IMG/VR virus record: IMGVR_UViG_3300050032_000260
Location: 1-21,657 of that record
Source of the DNA: a virus
DNA length: 21,657 bases
Reading direction: 5' to 3' (one strand)
Shown here one piece after another: positions 21,356 to 21,657 of this stretch (its first letter is position 1; every line of letters begins with the position of its first letter). Position numbers and translations under genes: made by a program. Below the pieces are notes generated by a model. The model was not told the DNA's origin and made no database searches. It saw nothing but the letters and a program-made list of their open reading frames with translations.

Positions 21356-21657
21356 ATGGGACGTTTACTCTATTTAGCGGCTGTGACCACCGCTCTGTTA
21401 TTGTCTCAAGGGACTGAGGTGATCACGGCACGGCATAGGACCAGTGCCGCAGGGGTTACAATCAGTAATATCCAGCGTGTCAGTCCAACTAGTTCTGTTT
21501 GCGTGTTAGCCACCTGCACCATAACCGTAGCCTCAACGACGGCCGGTAATCTGGGCGTCGTCTTAGCTACGACAGGCGATCATACAGCGTATATTAGCTC
21601 TGTTTCGGGTGGTGGCACATGGACTGCGAATGGGGCCTGTGCGGCGGCTTCTATTGC
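21356..21657 (+). CDS. Secreted protein, N-terminal part, cut by window edge
   Basis: I translated this by hand; 100 codons are visible. AGGAG lies 6 bases before ATG 21356. The N-terminus MGRLLYLAAVTTALLLSQG looks like a signal peptide. The rest is Thr/Ser/Gly-rich and beta-like: VTISNIQRVSPTSSVC, CTITVASTTAGNLGVVLATT, YISSVSGGGTWTANGACAAAS. This resembles Ig-like or jelly-roll domains of secreted and phage adhesion proteins. Three cysteines in the visible part could form disulfides. It starts 17 bases after the fibre gene, so probably the same late operon, and may be a fibre partner or accessory adhesin. The family cannot be assigned without the rest. Confidence 0.7.
   Translation, partial: MGRLLYLAAVTTALLLSQGTEVITARHRTSAAGVTISNIQRVSPTSSVCVLATCTITVASTTAGNLGVVLATTGDHTAYISSVSGGGTWTANGACAAASI

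Noticed and set aside
1-21657. CRISPR array, rRNA, tRNA or insertion sequence
   Set aside because: No regularly spaced repeats, no cloverleaf recognised by eye, and no transposase or terminal inverted repeats seen.

Overview
The window reads as part of a tailed, apparently temperate phage (or prophage), most likely of an Acidobacteriota host. Evidence for a phage: a tyrosine recombinase at the left edge, a C5 cytosine methyltransferase of the phage type, probable small and clear large terminase subunits, a portal-like protein, a lysozyme-fold protein, small membrane proteins, and a long repetitive tail-fibre-like protein. The host guess is weak. It rests on high GC, CpG-rich codon use, and signal peptides ending in a ...DAQ style I associate with Bryobacter/Solibacter-type proteins.

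Layout. Positions 1-5593 are all leftward genes. From right to left: a 61-residue stub of an adenine/N4 DNA methyltransferase, a 344-residue unknown, a 145-residue unknown, a 67-residue unknown, a cupin, the C5 methyltransferase with a second long gene-like frame inside it, an 800-base gene-free control region (1439-2236), two small cysteine-rich proteins, a 212-residue unknown, and the N-terminal domain of a tyrosine recombinase cut by the window edge. Several pairs share ATGA stop/start overlaps, so much of the arm is probably translated as coupled operons.

Positions 5594-5679 are the only divergence point. Two sigma70-like promoters, each with a 17-base spacer, face apart and physically overlap there, which would suit a switch between leftward and rightward transcription. 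From 5680 everything runs rightward except one 54-codon gene at 13589-13753. The rightward arm starts with five unrecognised proteins, one with a signal peptide. A probable small terminase and an 82-residue unknown follow, then a two-gene insert (a GT-A-type glycosyltransferase and a papain-like cysteine peptidase) before the large terminase. After the large terminase come small membrane proteins, a KTSC protein, a zinc-ribbon protein and a lysozyme-like protein, probably the lysis module. Next are the portal, a Thivi_2564-type membrane protein, a DUF6496 protein, a small unknown, a 992-residue fibre-like protein with a signal peptide, and the start of another secreted protein cut by the right edge. 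No major capsid gene is visible.

Most unusual points: the long second frame inside the methyltransferase gene; the overlapping divergent promoters; the operator-like repeats at 1883-1977; the glycosyltransferase/peptidase pair between the terminase subunits; an apparent lysis module between large terminase and portal; and a fibre with 120-base tandem repeats whose protein is conserved but whose codons are scrambled. All family assignments were made by reading the sequence, without database searches.
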